Shown: piece after piece, positions 7,981 through 16,279 of the stretch
How positions within the stretch are numbered: position 1 is the stretch's first letter
Layout of the letters: each line of letters opens with the position of its first letter
Program-made: the position numbers and the translations under genes
Source: UBA4732 sp002404095
GTDB taxonomy: Bacteria > Planctomycetota > Planctomycetia > Gemmatales > Gemmataceae
NCBI GenBank assembly: GCA_036783645.1
Contig: DAIPWT010000009.1
Span: 1-64,000 of the forward strand
Length of the DNA: 64,000 nt
Reading direction: 5' to 3'
Notes under the pieces: model-generated
What the model saw: only the letters and a program-made list of their open reading frames with translations
Told to the model about the DNA's origin: nothing
Database searches by the model: none

Positions 7981-9501
7981 ATGGAACTTACCGTACAGAA
8001 CGTCTACGGCTTATTGTTGCGCAGCAAGCTGTTGTCCGCCGATGAAGCTAGGACAATGTACGCGCGTTGGCAGGCGGAGGCCAAGGACGGCGCCACGAAC
8101 CTGGGCCGCTTCGCCGCCTGGCTGGTGTCGCACAAGCTGGTGACGGAATACCAGGCGTCGTTGCTGGTGCGCGGTCACGCCGACGGCTTTTTCCTCAACG
8201 AATACAAGATTCTCGACCGTCTCGGCAAAGGCCGCATGGCCGGCGTCTACAAGGCCCAACATCGCCTTGGCCAGATTTTCGCCGTCAAGGTGCTGCCGCC
8301 GTCGCGAGCCGGCGATCCGAATTTCCTGGGCCGCTTCCAGCGCGAGGCCAAGCTGGCCATGCGCCTTAAGCACCCGAACATCGTTCGCACCTTTCAGGTC
8401 GGTCAGGCCGGCGACCTTCATTACCTAGTTATGGAGTATTTAGAGGGCGAAACGGTGGAAGACGCGCTGGTCCGGCGAAAAAAGCTGCCGCCGGCCGAAG
8501 CGGTGCGGCTGGTGTTCCAGGCGCTGCAAGGGTTGCAGCACATCCACGAGCAAGGATTGGTTCACCGCGACCTCAAGCCGGCCAACCTTATGCTCGTGAA
8601 CGGGGCGGCCGACAGCACCACCCGCGCCACGGTCAAGCTGCTCGACATCGGCTTGGGGCGAGTCTTTTTCGAGGAAGGGGGCGCCGGGCCGGCGGACGGT
8701 GATGGTTTGACGGGCGAAGGCGTTCTACTAGGTACGCCGGATTATATGTCGCCGGAACAGGCGCGCGACCCGCGCACGGCCGACATCCGCAGCGACGTTT
8801 ACAGCCTCGGTTGCGTCCTCTATCACGCTCTCGCGGGCCAGCCGCCGTTCCCCGACACGAACATCATCAGCCAGATGATCCGTCACGCCACGGAGCCGCC
8901 CCGGCCGCTCAAGGAGCTTAATCCCGCCGTGCCCGACGGCCTGCAACAGATCTTAAACTGGATGCTGGCCAAAGACCCCGCCGGCCGCTATCCGACGCCG
9001 GAACGCGCCGCCCAGGCGCTCGAAGTGTTTCTGGCCGCGGGCGCCGAGTCGTCGCAAGCACCGGAATCCGATCCGAATATGGGGTCGTATCTATCGTGGC
9101 TCCAAGAAGAGGGCGATAAGAGACCCTCCCCGGCTTCCGTCCCCACCGAGGCCGCGATCAACCTACCTCCCGTCCAACCAGCGCGTCCGACGAGCGAGGC
9201 CGGCCCACAGCGGCAAGCGGGAGCCAAACCGCGATCTAAGCAGAAACCTCGTTCTCAACTCGCGCCGGCGCCCGTGAGACCGCCGTCCGGCGCGGCGATT
9301 CCGGTCATCGACGTGGAACTGGCGCCGACGGCGGCGCCTCAACCGTTGTTCGGATTACCGCTGACGCGCCGCGATTTTGTCGTGTTCGGCATCGGCGCCG
9401 GCGCCGGCGCGCTGGCCACGTTCCTCGGCTGCATGGTCGCCCTACTCGGTAGGCGCTCGCCGCCGCCGCCAACGCCGCCGGAGGATAAGAAGGAGAATTG
9501 A
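7981..9501 (+). CDS. Ser/Thr protein kinase (Hanks type) with C-terminal transmembrane anchor
   Basis: The start is ATG 7981, directly before the planctomycete-type N-terminal helical region (residues 1-75, MELTVQNVYGLLLRSKLLSA) that precedes the kinase fold in many orphan kinases of the phylum. The kinase domain covers about 77-355: a Gly loop LGKGRMAGVYKA, ATP-binding Lys in FAVKVLPP, catalytic loop HRDLKPANLM, and the SPEQA activation-segment end. The metal-binding motif is DIG rather than DFG, and the Gly loop deviates from GxGxxG at the third glycine, but the Lys and catalytic Asp are present. A Pro-rich linker (about 360-460) leads to one membrane span near 465-490 with a short Pro-rich tail. 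Activity is likely but not certain, and no substrate is evident. Confidence 0.92.
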   Translation: MELTVQNVYGLLLRSKLLSADEARTMYARWQAEAKDGATNLGRFAAWLVSHKLVTEYQASLLVRGHADGFFLNEYKILDRLGKGRMAGVYKAQHRLGQIFAVKVLPPSRAGDPNFLGRFQREAKLAMRLKHPNIVRTFQVGQAGDLHYLVMEYLEGETVEDALVRRKKLPPAEAVRLVFQALQGLQHIHEQGLVHRDLKPANLMLVNGAADSTTRATVKLLDIGLGRVFFEEGGAGPADGDGLTGEGVLLGTPDYMSPEQARDPRTADIRSDVYSLGCVLYHALAGQPPFPDTNIISQMIRHATEPPRPLKELNPAVPDGLQQILNWMLAKDPAGRYPTPERAAQALEVFLAAGAESSQAPESDPNMGSYLSWLQEEGDKRPSPASVPTEAAINLPPVQPARPTSEAGPQRQAGAKPRSKQKPRSQLAPAPVRPPSGAAIPVIDVELAPTAAPQPLFGLPLTRRDFVVFGIGAGAGALATFLGCMVALLGRRSPPPPTPPEDKKEN

Positions 9502-9524
9502 AGTTAGGGGTCTGTGTTTGTAGT

Positions 9525-9584
9525 CATATAGGACTTATAGGACTTATAGGACCCATTGGTCCTATAAGTCCTATTGGTCCTATG
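9525..9584. repeat. Palindromic short repeat, family A (TATAGGACTTATAGG)
   Basis: Concatenated copies of the motif CCTATAAGTCC / GGACTTATAGG make a self-complementary run 23 bases behind the kinase stop. Related arrays lie at 14292, 19070 and 20714. There is no unique spacer between copies, so this is not CRISPR. Confidence 0.85.
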
Positions 9585-9634
9585 GAGAGTCTCGCTTACG
9601 CTCGACTCACTTTCCAACGCTTTCTGGAACAGGT

Positions 9635-10327
9635 TTACTTATCGCTCTTCGGCTTTTCCGGGGCGGCGCCAGGACGAGGACCACGCTGCGGCGCGGGGAA
9701 CTCAAACTTCTCGCCGTTCAGCTCTTTCCATTCCTTCTTCTGGTCGTCGGTCAGGCTGTTGACGGTCTTCTCCATCGCTTCCTTCTGCATGGCCTGAATC
9801 TTCGTGAAGATTTCGCCCATCTTGGTACGATCACCGCCGGCGGCTGTGAACATTTCCTGAGCGTCCTTGGCCATCTCCTCCGTAGAGTCTTTAATGCTCT
9901 TTTTCTGCGCGTCGGTCAGCTTCAGCGAGGTCTGAACGTCTTCTTTGCTCAATGCGCGCAAGCCGCCGGCTTGCACTTCCAGCTGCTTGAGACGCTTGAC
10001 CTGATCGGCCTTGAGGACGGTGGGAACGGCCTTTTCGATCTCTTCCGTTTCCGCTTTCCGCAGCTCGGCCCCTTTCTCACGGTTCATGTCGGCCCGGGCT
10101 TTGGCGATGTCTTCTTTGTACTTGTCGGTGATCTTCGTGATCTGGGCCTTCTGGTCGTCGGTGAGCTTCAACTCTTCCTGGACCTTCTCCATGCCCAGGA
10201 GCTGGGCGGCGCCCGGCGCCGGAAAACCGCCGCCGGGACGGCCGCCCGGTCGCGGCTGGGCGAAAGCAGGGGAAGCCGCCAACAGGACCAGGCCGACGGT
10301 TACAATCTTGGTGCAGACGTTACGCAT
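9635..10327 (-). CDS. Secreted LTDDQ-repeat protein (Spy/CpxP-like)
   Basis: A 230-residue exported protein. The start at 10327 gives a good signal peptide (basic MRNVCTK, hydrophobic core, cleavage after SPAFA). The mature part is a Gly/Pro-rich segment and then a long alpha-helical, lysine/glutamate-rich region with repeated LTDDQK and LTDAQKK motifs at about residues 57, 126 and 190. The LTxxQ motif is that of Spy/CpxP periplasmic chaperone-like proteins; planctomycetes carry many paralogues whose job is unknown. It is convergent with the upstream kinase across the family A repeat. The C-terminal tail is Pro/Lys-rich. Confidence 0.8.
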   Translation of the reverse strand: MRNVCTKIVTVGLVLLAASPAFAQPRPGGRPGGGFPAPGAAQLLGMEKVQEELKLTDDQKAQITKITDKYKEDIAKARADMNREKGAELRKAETEEIEKAVPTVLKADQVKRLKQLEVQAGGLRALSKEDVQTSLKLTDAQKKSIKDSTEEMAKDAQEMFTAAGGDRTKMGEIFTKIQAMQKEAMEKTVNSLTDDQKKEWKELNGEKFEFPAPQRGPRPGAAPEKPKSDK

Positions 10328-10444
10328 TGTCAGACTCCTCCTCGTAGGGTACGGGATCAGGGTGCGAGTACGGTAGATAGAAACCCCGATATTGTATAGA
10401 GGACTCGCGCCGCGGCCTGTTTTTTCCAACTAAGGAGACGGAGC

Positions 10445-10864
10445 ATGGTGCGGATTACGGAGACGTTGTCGATTCCTGACGAGGAGTTGTCGTGGAGTTA
10501 CGCGCGTTCAAGCGGTCCCGGCGGGCAGAACGTCAATAAGGTGTCGTCCAAGGCGGTGCTGCGTTGGGACGTGGGCGCCAGCCCGAGCGTGGCGGATGAC
10601 GTGAAGGCCAGGCTGCGGGCGCAACAGCGTCGGCGGATCACGACCGAGGGCGAGTTGGTGTTGTCGTCGCAGCGTTTCCGCGATCAGGAGCGCAATCGCC
10701 AGGACTGCCTGGAAAAGCTGTGCGAGATGGTGCGGACGGCGACGTTGGCGCCAAAAGCGCGCAAGAAAAAAAGGCCGACGCGGGCGTCGAAGGAACGCCG
10801 GCTGGCGGAGAAACGGCATCGGTCGGCGGCGAAATCGACGCGGCGGAAGCCGACGGGAGAGTGA
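10445..10864 (+). CDS. arfB: Alternative ribosome-rescue factor B (peptidyl-tRNA hydrolase)
   Basis: A 139-residue release-factor-like protein with the catalytic GGQ (Gly26-Gly27-Gln28 in SSGPGGQNVNK) and the typical basic C-terminal tail (about 95-139, rich in Lys and Arg) that enters the empty mRNA channel of stalled ribosomes. It lacks the codon-recognition domain of RF1/RF2, as in ArfB/YaeJ. Its job is to hydrolyse peptidyl-tRNA on non-stop ribosomes. The ATG at 10445 follows an AAGGAGACGGAGC ribosome site. Confidence 0.92.
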   Translation: MVRITETLSIPDEELSWSYARSSGPGGQNVNKVSSKAVLRWDVGASPSVADDVKARLRAQQRRRITTEGELVLSSQRFRDQERNRQDCLEKLCEMVRTATLAPKARKKKRPTRASKERRLAEKRHRSAAKSTRRKPTGE

Positions 10865-11034
10865 CGGCGAGCGGCGGGGTTTATCCCCGCCGTCCGGCCC
10901 GCCGGGATGAACCCGGCGGCTCGCCAATCTCAGATCCGGTTGCCCCGACGCGAGTCGTAACCTACCGTGTCAATAGAGGGTCAGTGCGCCAAACGCGCGC
11001 CCCGCAACCGGCCCTCCTACCGACGTGACCCGCC

Positions 11035-11952
11035 ATGAGCCGTCTCAAAAAGTTCACGAAATCGGCCCTCTGCGCCGCCTACCTCTACTCCGGCGCCGCC
11101 CACGCCCAAGAGTGGTTGCAACGCCGCGCCGGCCGTCAGTTCATGACGATCCTTCTGTTCCACCGCGTCACGGACCAGATCCCCGAGGACGGACTGACCG
11201 TCTCCACCGCACGCTTTCGCGCCCTTTGCGCCATGCTCCGCCGGCGCTTTCGCGTCGTGCCGTTGGCCGAGGTTTTTGACGTACTCCGCTCCGGCCGGCC
11301 CATGCCGCCGCGCACCGTGGCCGTCACCTTCGACGACTGCTACCGCGACAACCTCTTCGCCGCCCGCGTCCTCGCCGAATATGGATTGCCCGCCTCCTTC
11401 TTTGTTCCCACCGCATTCGTCGGCACGGATCATATCTTCCCGTGGGACCACCACCTGCCGCGCATGGCCAACCTGACTTGGGACGAGGTGCGCGAGATGG
11501 CCGACATGGGCCACGAGATCGGCTCGCACACCGTCAACCACGCCAACCTGGGAACCGCCTCTTACGAGGAGGCGCGGACGGAGTTGTTCGAGTCGAAGGC
11601 CGTCCTGGAAAAGCAACTCGGCCGGAAGGTGAGCTGGTTCGCCTACCGCTTTGGGGGGAGAGAGGATCTCCGACCCGAAGCGGCCGCGCTGGTGGAAGAG
11701 GCGGGCTATGAGGGTTGTCTGTCGGGCTACGGCGGCTTCGTCTACCCCGGCGCCGACGGCCGCATCCTGCCGCGCGACTCGTCGCCCGTCTACCAGGGGC
11801 TGCTTAACGTGCAGCTGCACCTACGCGGCTGTCTCCAGTGGTTTTACACCATGAAACGCGGCCTCGGCCTGCCGGACGGACTCGAAAACCGGGTCGGCGA
11901 GCGACTGCCGGCGCTCCAGATGGACAGCGGCGTGATTTCGCTTCCGCACTGA
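11035..11952 (+). CDS. Polysaccharide deacetylase (NodB homology domain)
   Basis: A 305-residue CE4-family protein. Motif 1 is TFDDCYRDN (Asp100-Asp101) and motif 2 is SHTVNH (about 165-170) with its two metal-binding histidines. The domain removes N-acetyl or O-acetyl groups from glycans. The short N-terminal hydrophobic stretch may be a weak membrane anchor or signal. It converges on a CelD-like acetyltransferase; such pairs occur in exopolysaccharide gene groups of planctomycetes, which is the likely context, but the substrate is not known. It ends about 11 bases before a family C palindrome. Confidence 0.88.
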   Translation: MSRLKKFTKSALCAAYLYSGAAHAQEWLQRRAGRQFMTILLFHRVTDQIPEDGLTVSTARFRALCAMLRRRFRVVPLAEVFDVLRSGRPMPPRTVAVTFDDCYRDNLFAARVLAEYGLPASFFVPTAFVGTDHIFPWDHHLPRMANLTWDEVREMADMGHEIGSHTVNHANLGTASYEEARTELFESKAVLEKQLGRKVSWFAYRFGGREDLRPEAAALVEEAGYEGCLSGYGGFVYPGADGRILPRDSSPVYQGLLNVQLHLRGCLQWFYTMKRGLGLPDGLENRVGERLPALQMDSGVISLPH

Positions 11953-11962
11953 GCGCGGGGTC

Positions 11963-12025
11963 GTTTAGCCGCGACCCGAAGGGGAGCGCTCTTCGCCCGC
12001 GCTCCCCTTCGGGTCGCGGCTAAAC
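11963..12025. repeat. Palindromic element, family C (TTTAGCCGCGACCCGAAG)
   Basis: An inverted repeat with about 28-base arms (TTTAGCCGCGACCCGAAG...) lies between converging genes. It supplies the last codons and the TAA stop of the minus-strand acetyltransferase. A near-identical copy is at 24906-24968 and a diverged one at 60168-60254. Confidence 0.9.
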
Positions 12026-13230
12026 AATTTTCTCCGCAGCACCCGCACACCGTCGAAGCAGCGTTCCATCAACCGGCGCGCCTTTTCACGCGGCCCACCG
12101 CGATGGGCGCGCAGCTGAATCAACGACCGCGAAGCCGACGCCATTTGCAGCTTATACGGAGCTTCATCGGCCAGAAAATCGAACTCGCGGCGCCCGGCCT
12201 CGATGGCAGCGCGAACCGCATACGCCAGGATCACGCCGCCCGGACGGACGCTATTGGGTACATTTACGCTCCGTCCCGTCTGATAAGTAATCGTTTTGTC
12301 GCCCCACGTCATGCCGTACAGGGCCGCGACCGGCTCGCCGCGCACGGTCAGCTGGTGCAGTTCCAGCGCGCCGCGTTCCAGCAATGTCCGCAGGATCGCA
12401 TCGTGAAACTGTAAAAAATTCGGCGAGTGGAAGACGCCGGATTGCCCGTCTCCTTCCCAGCGCGCGTGATGCAAATCGATCAGAACGCGCGTCGCCTTCT
12501 CCAGCTCGGCCGCGTCGGTCACGCGCTCCAGGCGCGCCGCGCTGTCCGCCCACTCCTCGAAAGCGCGGAGGGATCGCGTCACCTGGCGGCGATGAGTGCA
12601 TGACAGACTTTTGAGATAGTCTTCCCATGTCTTAGGTAGAGAAATGTACGGGGCGCGGGCCGTTTCGGTCGTCTCGACGGTCAAGCCGGCTTCGCGGAAT
12701 GCGGCCGTAAGCAGGGCGGGCATGGGGCCGTCGCCGTCCATCATCGGCAACACGGCTTCGTCCCATGCTCCTAACGTCCCGTCCGTCAGCGCGACGACCA
12801 ACCGCCGCGCCACCGCTTCCTCGGCGCCGCGCTCCGCGATCACATTGAGATGATTGGAACAAACGCCGTGGCCTTCGCGCTCGCCCGACGCCAGGAACTC
12901 CAGGCGGCGAAACGGCACGACGCCGCGATACCAGTGCCGGCGAAGCGACAGCGGCGCCAATCCGACGAGCCGGCCCGAGTCGCGGAACAGGGCGATGCGC
13001 AGCTGCCGGCCTTGTTGCGACCCGTAGACTCGCTGCCATGTCAGCAGCCATTCCGGCGACAGCGTCAGCTCGTTGCGCTCGCTCCGCTCCAGCAGTTCGG
13101 TCCACTCCGGCCGCAGCTGTTCGGCCTCGGCCGCTGTGGTTGCCAGCACGCAGGTGAACGCGTGGGACGGCGTCAATGGTCGTCCGCCGGCCGGTGCTTG
13201 CCGGCACGGAGGCGGCTCAAAGAGTTCCAT
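11965..13230 (-). CDS. CelD/FemAB-like GNAT acetyltransferase
   Basis: A 421-residue protein of the GNAT-fold CelD/BcsL type (two GNAT-like halves, about 30-200 and 205-390). Features include FRDSGRLVGLAPL in the first half, and HRRQVTRSLRAFEEW, VAALYGMTWGDKTITYQTG and FDFLADEAPYKLQMA in the second; the last is the typical end of the family. Members acylate sugars or peptides during polysaccharide synthesis. The final residues (SRDPKGSAGEERSPSGRG) are encoded by the family C palindrome, which also provides the stop; they are not part of the fold. The start overlaps the end of the upstream cupin remnant by 58 bases, so the two were probably one transcript. Confidence 0.85.
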   Translation of the reverse strand: MELFEPPPCRQAPAGGRPLTPSHAFTCVLATTAAEAEQLRPEWTELLERSERNELTLSPEWLLTWQRVYGSQQGRQLRIALFRDSGRLVGLAPLSLRRHWYRGVVPFRRLEFLASGEREGHGVCSNHLNVIAERGAEEAVARRLVVALTDGTLGAWDEAVLPMMDGDGPMPALLTAAFREAGLTVETTETARAPYISLPKTWEDYLKSLSCTHRRQVTRSLRAFEEWADSAARLERVTDAAELEKATRVLIDLHHARWEGDGQSGVFHSPNFLQFHDAILRTLLERGALELHQLTVRGEPVAALYGMTWGDKTITYQTGRSVNVPNSVRPGGVILAYAVRAAIEAGRREFDFLADEAPYKLQMASASRSLIQLRAHRGGPREKARRLMERCFDGVRVLRRKLFSRDPKGSAGEERSPSGRG

Positions 13231-13604
13231 AGACGATAACTCTGATATTTGAAGAAGTCGCGCACGGGGGATCGGCCGAACGGCGTCGGTGTGCGGCCGC
13301 GCCGGCGCAGACTGTTGTTGACCACGTAGACGGCGCCGCGCCGCTTCGTCTCGGCCGTTTCAAACGTGAGGGCGAACGAGATTGTCACCGCGTTGTCAGT
13401 CGTCACCCAATGCGGATGGTTGACCGGGATGTGAACGCCGTCGCCCGGATTCATCGTAAACGGGACCGCCCTGGCTTTCGCTTCCTCTGCGAATGGCAGC
13501 GAATCATGGAGGCCAGAGTAGAACAGCTCGATGTTTTCCTCCGACAGGATCGAACGGTCGAAGGAGATACGGCGGCGAGGGTTTGAATCATCGTCGGCCT
13601 GGCG
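13173..13604 (-). pseudogene. 5'-truncated cupin/JmjC-like protein remnant
   Basis: A frame open from 13604 to the stop at 13173 encodes the C-terminal part of a cupin_8/JmjC-like protein. It reads through RRRISFDRSILSEENIELFY, the cupin core PFTMNPGDGVHIPVNHPHWV and the strand AVTISFALTFET, and ends ...RDFFKYQSYRLWNSLSR. The reading frame is closed upstream by TAA at 13605-13607, and the first metal-binding strand of the cupin is missing. An ATG exists only at 13454. The preserved frame over 144 codons suggests recent truncation, or a frameshift just upstream. It overlaps the acetyltransferase start. Confidence 0.6.
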
Positions 13605-13717
13605 TTAGGGGGGTGAATCGCATCCGCTGCGAGAAGGCGCCGCTATGGAGTGCGGCGCGCTGGTTCCTACGCAAGTATAGGTTAGAAAAAAAGCAACAGG
13701 CGAGCCGCTGGATTTAT

Positions 13718-13815
13718 GCAAGCGTTGGCGAGCCGGGGGCGTAAGCCCCCGGATTCTGTTTCCGTTGCAGCAGACAGAATCCGGGGGCTTACGCCCCCGG
13801 CTCGCCAACGCTTGC
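13718..13815. repeat. Palindromic element, family F (GCAAGCGTTGGCGAGCC)
   Basis: Two near-perfect inverted arms of about 40 bases begin GCAAGCGTTGGCGAGCC and contain GGGGGCGTAAGCCCCC; a short loop joins them. The element encodes the last residues (ASVGEPGA) and the TAA stop of the minus-strand HTH gene that ends in it. Confidence 0.9.
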
Positions 13816-14274
13816 CGGCCGTAGGCCGTTCAACACGCCAACCACCTCCGCGCGGGCGTCCGGATACCGCTCCAGCGCTCGCAGCAAGGTGCGGAGCAAA
13901 TCCTGTACGCCGGGATCGAGCAAGGGCGACGTCGGCTTGTCAGCGCCGCCGCGCGGCTTGGCGAGCGCCGACCAACCGGGTTTGGCCGCCGTCTCTTTAC
14001 CGGGGCCAGCCTTGAGCCAGTCCACCGGCTTGCCTTTCAGCGCGGCGACCTCCGCACCGAGCCGCGCCTGCGCCTCGGCCTGACGCACCGCCACGGCGAA
14101 GAGACGGTATTTCAGGATCTGCCGTTTGCCATCGCCCTTGCGCATCCATTCCTCGAAGTCCTCGCGCGAGACGCCGGCGGCCTCGGCGGCGACGTGCGCG
14201 AAACCGCCGGCGCGGACGTAGGCAAGGATGGTCGTTTCGACGGCGGGCGTCAGTAGAGGACGTTTCTGAGCCAT
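13789..14274 (-). CDS. Phage terminase small-subunit-like HTH protein
   Basis: A 161-residue protein whose first 85 residues match the pattern of terminase small-subunit DNA-binding domains: helix-turn-helix in YVRAGGFAHVAAEAAGVSRE, a WMRKGDG turn, then YRLFAVAVRQAEAQARLGAE. This part recognises packaging sites in phages. A low-complexity linker and a C-terminal helix follow. It is the last gene of the minus-strand capsid cassette. No large terminase follows, which is unusual. Its last eight residues and stop come from the family F palindrome, so the original C-terminus may have been replaced. Confidence 0.6.
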   Translation of the reverse strand: MAQKRPLLTPAVETTILAYVRAGGFAHVAAEAAGVSREDFEEWMRKGDGKRQILKYRLFAVAVRQAEAQARLGAEVAALKGKPVDWLKAGPGKETAAKPGWSALAKPRGGADKPTSPLLDPGVQDLLRTLLRALERYPDARAEVVGVLNGLRPASVGEPGA

Positions 14275-14291
14275 AAGAAGAGGTCCATTTC

Positions 14292-14342
14292 ATAGGTCCT
14301 ATAGGACTTATAGGTCCTATAGGACCTATAAGTCCTACAGGA
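14292..14342. repeat. Palindromic short repeat, family A
   Basis: An array of TAGGTCCTATAGGACTTATAGG-type units (the longest unit quoted here in part: GGTCCTATAGGACTTATAGG) lies between the HTH gene start and the stop of the ABC-ATPase/GNAT gene. It can pair with itself over nearly its whole length. Confidence 0.87.
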
Positions 14343-14345
14343 TTG

Positions 14346-15473
14346 TCAGCCGCTCAACAAAGCGCAAGCCTGGTATCGAGGCAGAGCGGGGCCGACATAC
14401 TCAAAGCCGGCCGTGAGCCGATTGGTCGCATGTTTGAGGCCGCGCCGTCCACGTTCGCCGCGCGAGACGAGGCTCGGCGACCGCCGCAGTCGCCAGAGCG
14501 ATGAACGCAGACGAGCGCGGATCATGGCCGGGTGCGTGGTGGTGGACACGGCACGGCAGCCCAGGCCGCGCCACAATGACGCGACCAGGGCCGAGAGCGC
14601 ATTACCCACGCCGACGCCTTGATAATCCGGCAAGCAAACCGTCCGGTGTTCGCGCCGCGTCGGCGGGCCGGCGCCAGGGAACGGCAGCCACGCACTGAAG
14701 GCGACCGGCCGTTCGTCCCACGATGCCAGGAAGCAGACGGCCGAGCGCGCCAGTTCGCCGCTCAGGTAGTGATGCGGAGCGAACAGCGGCCACGCCGATG
14801 TCTGGCAACGAACGATTTCGAGGCGGACGTGGGGCCGTCGCCGAAGCAACCTCCATTCAAACCGACCCTCGGCGGGTTGATAAACCCAATCCGGTTGCAG
14901 CCACGGAATCACGTCGTCATGGCAAGTCACGGCGACGAAGCGCAGGCCGTTGGCACGGACGGCCCGCGCCGCCGCGGCGCTGCCGATTTGCGCCACAGTG
15001 CGGTCCACGACGCTGGTGTATTCATCCAGGACAACGAGCGCCGGTTTAGCTGAGGAGAGCGCTTCGGCGAGGAGGCGGGCAAGCGTGACGCGAAATTGTT
15101 GGCCGGTGGACAGGACATGGAACGGCCGCAGCCATGCCGGGGGCGACGAAAAGCCGACCGCCGATAGCAGACTCGTCACGTCTTTGATCGAAGTGCCATC
15201 AGGAAAGGCGTCGAGGAGGGCGCGATCATGCGGCCAGGAGAGGGCGGCGGAGTGCAAGGTCTCGCGCGGCCAGAACCAGCGGGCGAGCGTGGACTTGCCG
15301 CAGCCGGACGGCCCGGTGATGAGGCCGACGTTCCACGGCCGATCCTCAATCGGCAGGGTCGCGGCCCACTGAAGGCGCGACGTTTTCTCAGGCGCCAGGT
15401 CGAACAGCCCGCGCACTTGCTGGACGCGCGGCGATTCGACGACGAGCGACTCGACGGTGACGACGGCTTGCAT
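14346..15473 (-). CDS. ABC-type ATPase fused to a GNAT acetyltransferase domain
   Basis: A 375-residue two-domain protein. Residues 1-210 form an ABC ATPase: Walker A GPSGCGKS (54-61), signature LSTGQQ (121-126), Walker B ALVVLDE (145-151) and H-loop His185. Residues 215-375 look like a GNAT acyltransferase: PVAFSAWLPFPG, then the acyl-CoA loop VCLPDYQGVGVGNAL (279-293, QGVGVGN). There is no membrane partner. It lies in a phage structural cassette beside a ParB-like gene. GNAT enzymes in phages include Mom, which modifies DNA adenine, so base modification is a possible role, but no Mom-specific residue was identified. The start ATG 15473 follows GGAGA; the longer frame upstream runs through a repeat. 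Confidence 0.8.
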   Translation of the reverse strand: MQAVVTVESLVVESPRVQQVRGLFDLAPEKTSRLQWAATLPIEDRPWNVGLITGPSGCGKSTLARWFWPRETLHSAALSWPHDRALLDAFPDGTSIKDVTSLLSAVGFSSPPAWLRPFHVLSTGQQFRVTLARLLAEALSSAKPALVVLDEYTSVVDRTVAQIGSAAAARAVRANGLRFVAVTCHDDVIPWLQPDWVYQPAEGRFEWRLLRRRPHVRLEIVRCQTSAWPLFAPHHYLSGELARSAVCFLASWDERPVAFSAWLPFPGAGPPTRREHRTVCLPDYQGVGVGNALSALVASLWRGLGCRAVSTTTHPAMIRARLRSSLWRLRRSPSLVSRGERGRRGLKHATNRLTAGFEYVGPALPRYQACALLSG

Positions 15474-15490
15474 AGTGCAATCTCCAAAAG

Positions 15491-15593
15491 ATTCACCACA
15501 AAGACACAAAGAACACAAAGGATGACAAATTGAATAAATACTTAATGCCTATCTTTTGTCTTCCTTTGTGTTCTTTGTGTCTTTGTGGTGAAT
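15491..15593. repeat. Long palindrome, family I (TTCACCACAAAGACACAAAG)
   Basis: Arms TTCACCACAAAGACACAAAG plus GAACACAAAGGA and their complement enclose an AT-rich loop. It lies between the ParB-like gene stop and the ATPase/GNAT start within the same minus-strand cassette, so it could attenuate transcription there. Confidence 0.87.
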
Positions 15594-15600
15594 CCGTTTT

Positions 15601-16170
15601 TCAGCTCAACAGCGCCCGGCACTTCAGCCCTTCCGTCTGGAAGCGTTGCAGCAAGGCGATTTGTTCCTCTTCATCGGCGCATTCAATCAGGACGAGGTAT
15701 TGTTCCGCCGGGTCCGGCGCCGCCTTGCGCCCCGCTCCGGCCAGCGTCTTTTCGACCGCCGCGCCCGCCGACGCGATGGACCGCCACAGATTCACCAGCA
15801 CGTCGGAATCCGCGTCGGTCACGCGGCGCAGCGCGTCGAGCTTTTGAGCGTCGTAGTCGGCAAGGGCGGCGAGCGGGTCGATGGACAGCAACAGCGCGCG
15901 GGCCTCGCCGTCGTCCACGTCCAACACTTCCACGTCCACTTCCATATCGGGTCGCATCGACTGGCGCAGGTGGCCGTCGATCAGCTTGAGTCGGCCGTCG
16001 GGAAGCTCGTAGGCCAGCAGACTCCGGGCGAAGCCTACTTCCTCGTATAAGGCGGCCAGGGCGGCGCGCTGGGCCTCGGAGTGCAAGCGCGGGTTCAGCT
16101 CATGCGGCACGAGGTCGCCGGCGCGGACGCGGCGATGGCCCTTGATGCGGTTGCGCGGCGAAGCGGTCAT
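15601..16170 (-). CDS. ParB/Srx-type N-terminal domain protein (phage-associated)
   Basis: A 189-residue protein with a ParB-like N-terminal domain (about 10-105): VRAGDLVPHELNPRLH, then the GHxR-type nucleotide/nuclease motif LKLIDGHLRQSM and a VDVEVLDVDDGEARALLLSI strand pair. ParB-fold proteins of phages act as CTP-dependent clamps, nucleases or DNA-modification accessories. The remaining 85 residues contain a second conserved-looking ALYD-type helical region and an EQYLVLIECADEEEQIALL strand-helix. It sits between the head-completion-like gene and the ATPase/GNAT gene. The stop lies eight bases before palindrome I. Confidence 0.82.
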   Translation of the reverse strand: MTASPRNRIKGHRRVRAGDLVPHELNPRLHSEAQRAALAALYEEVGFARSLLAYELPDGRLKLIDGHLRQSMRPDMEVDVEVLDVDDGEARALLLSIDPLAALADYDAQKLDALRRVTDADSDVLVNLWRSIASAGAAVEKTLAGAGRKAAPDPAEQYLVLIECADEEEQIALLQRFQTEGLKCRALLS

Positions 16171-16187
16171 GGTAGAGTCTCTTATAA

Positions 16188-16279
16188 GGGTCTGACCGCA
16201 AAGGGCGGGGAAACCCCGCTCCTACGGCGATTTTCTTGGGTAGGGGCGGGGTTTCCCCGCCCTTTGCGGTCAGACCCTA
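16188..16279. repeat. Palindromic element, family B
   Basis: Inverted arms GGGTCTGACCGCAAAGGGCG and complement, with the same GGGCGGGGAAACCCC core as the copy at 5973. The right edge contains the TAG stop of the minus-strand gene at 16277. Confidence 0.88.
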
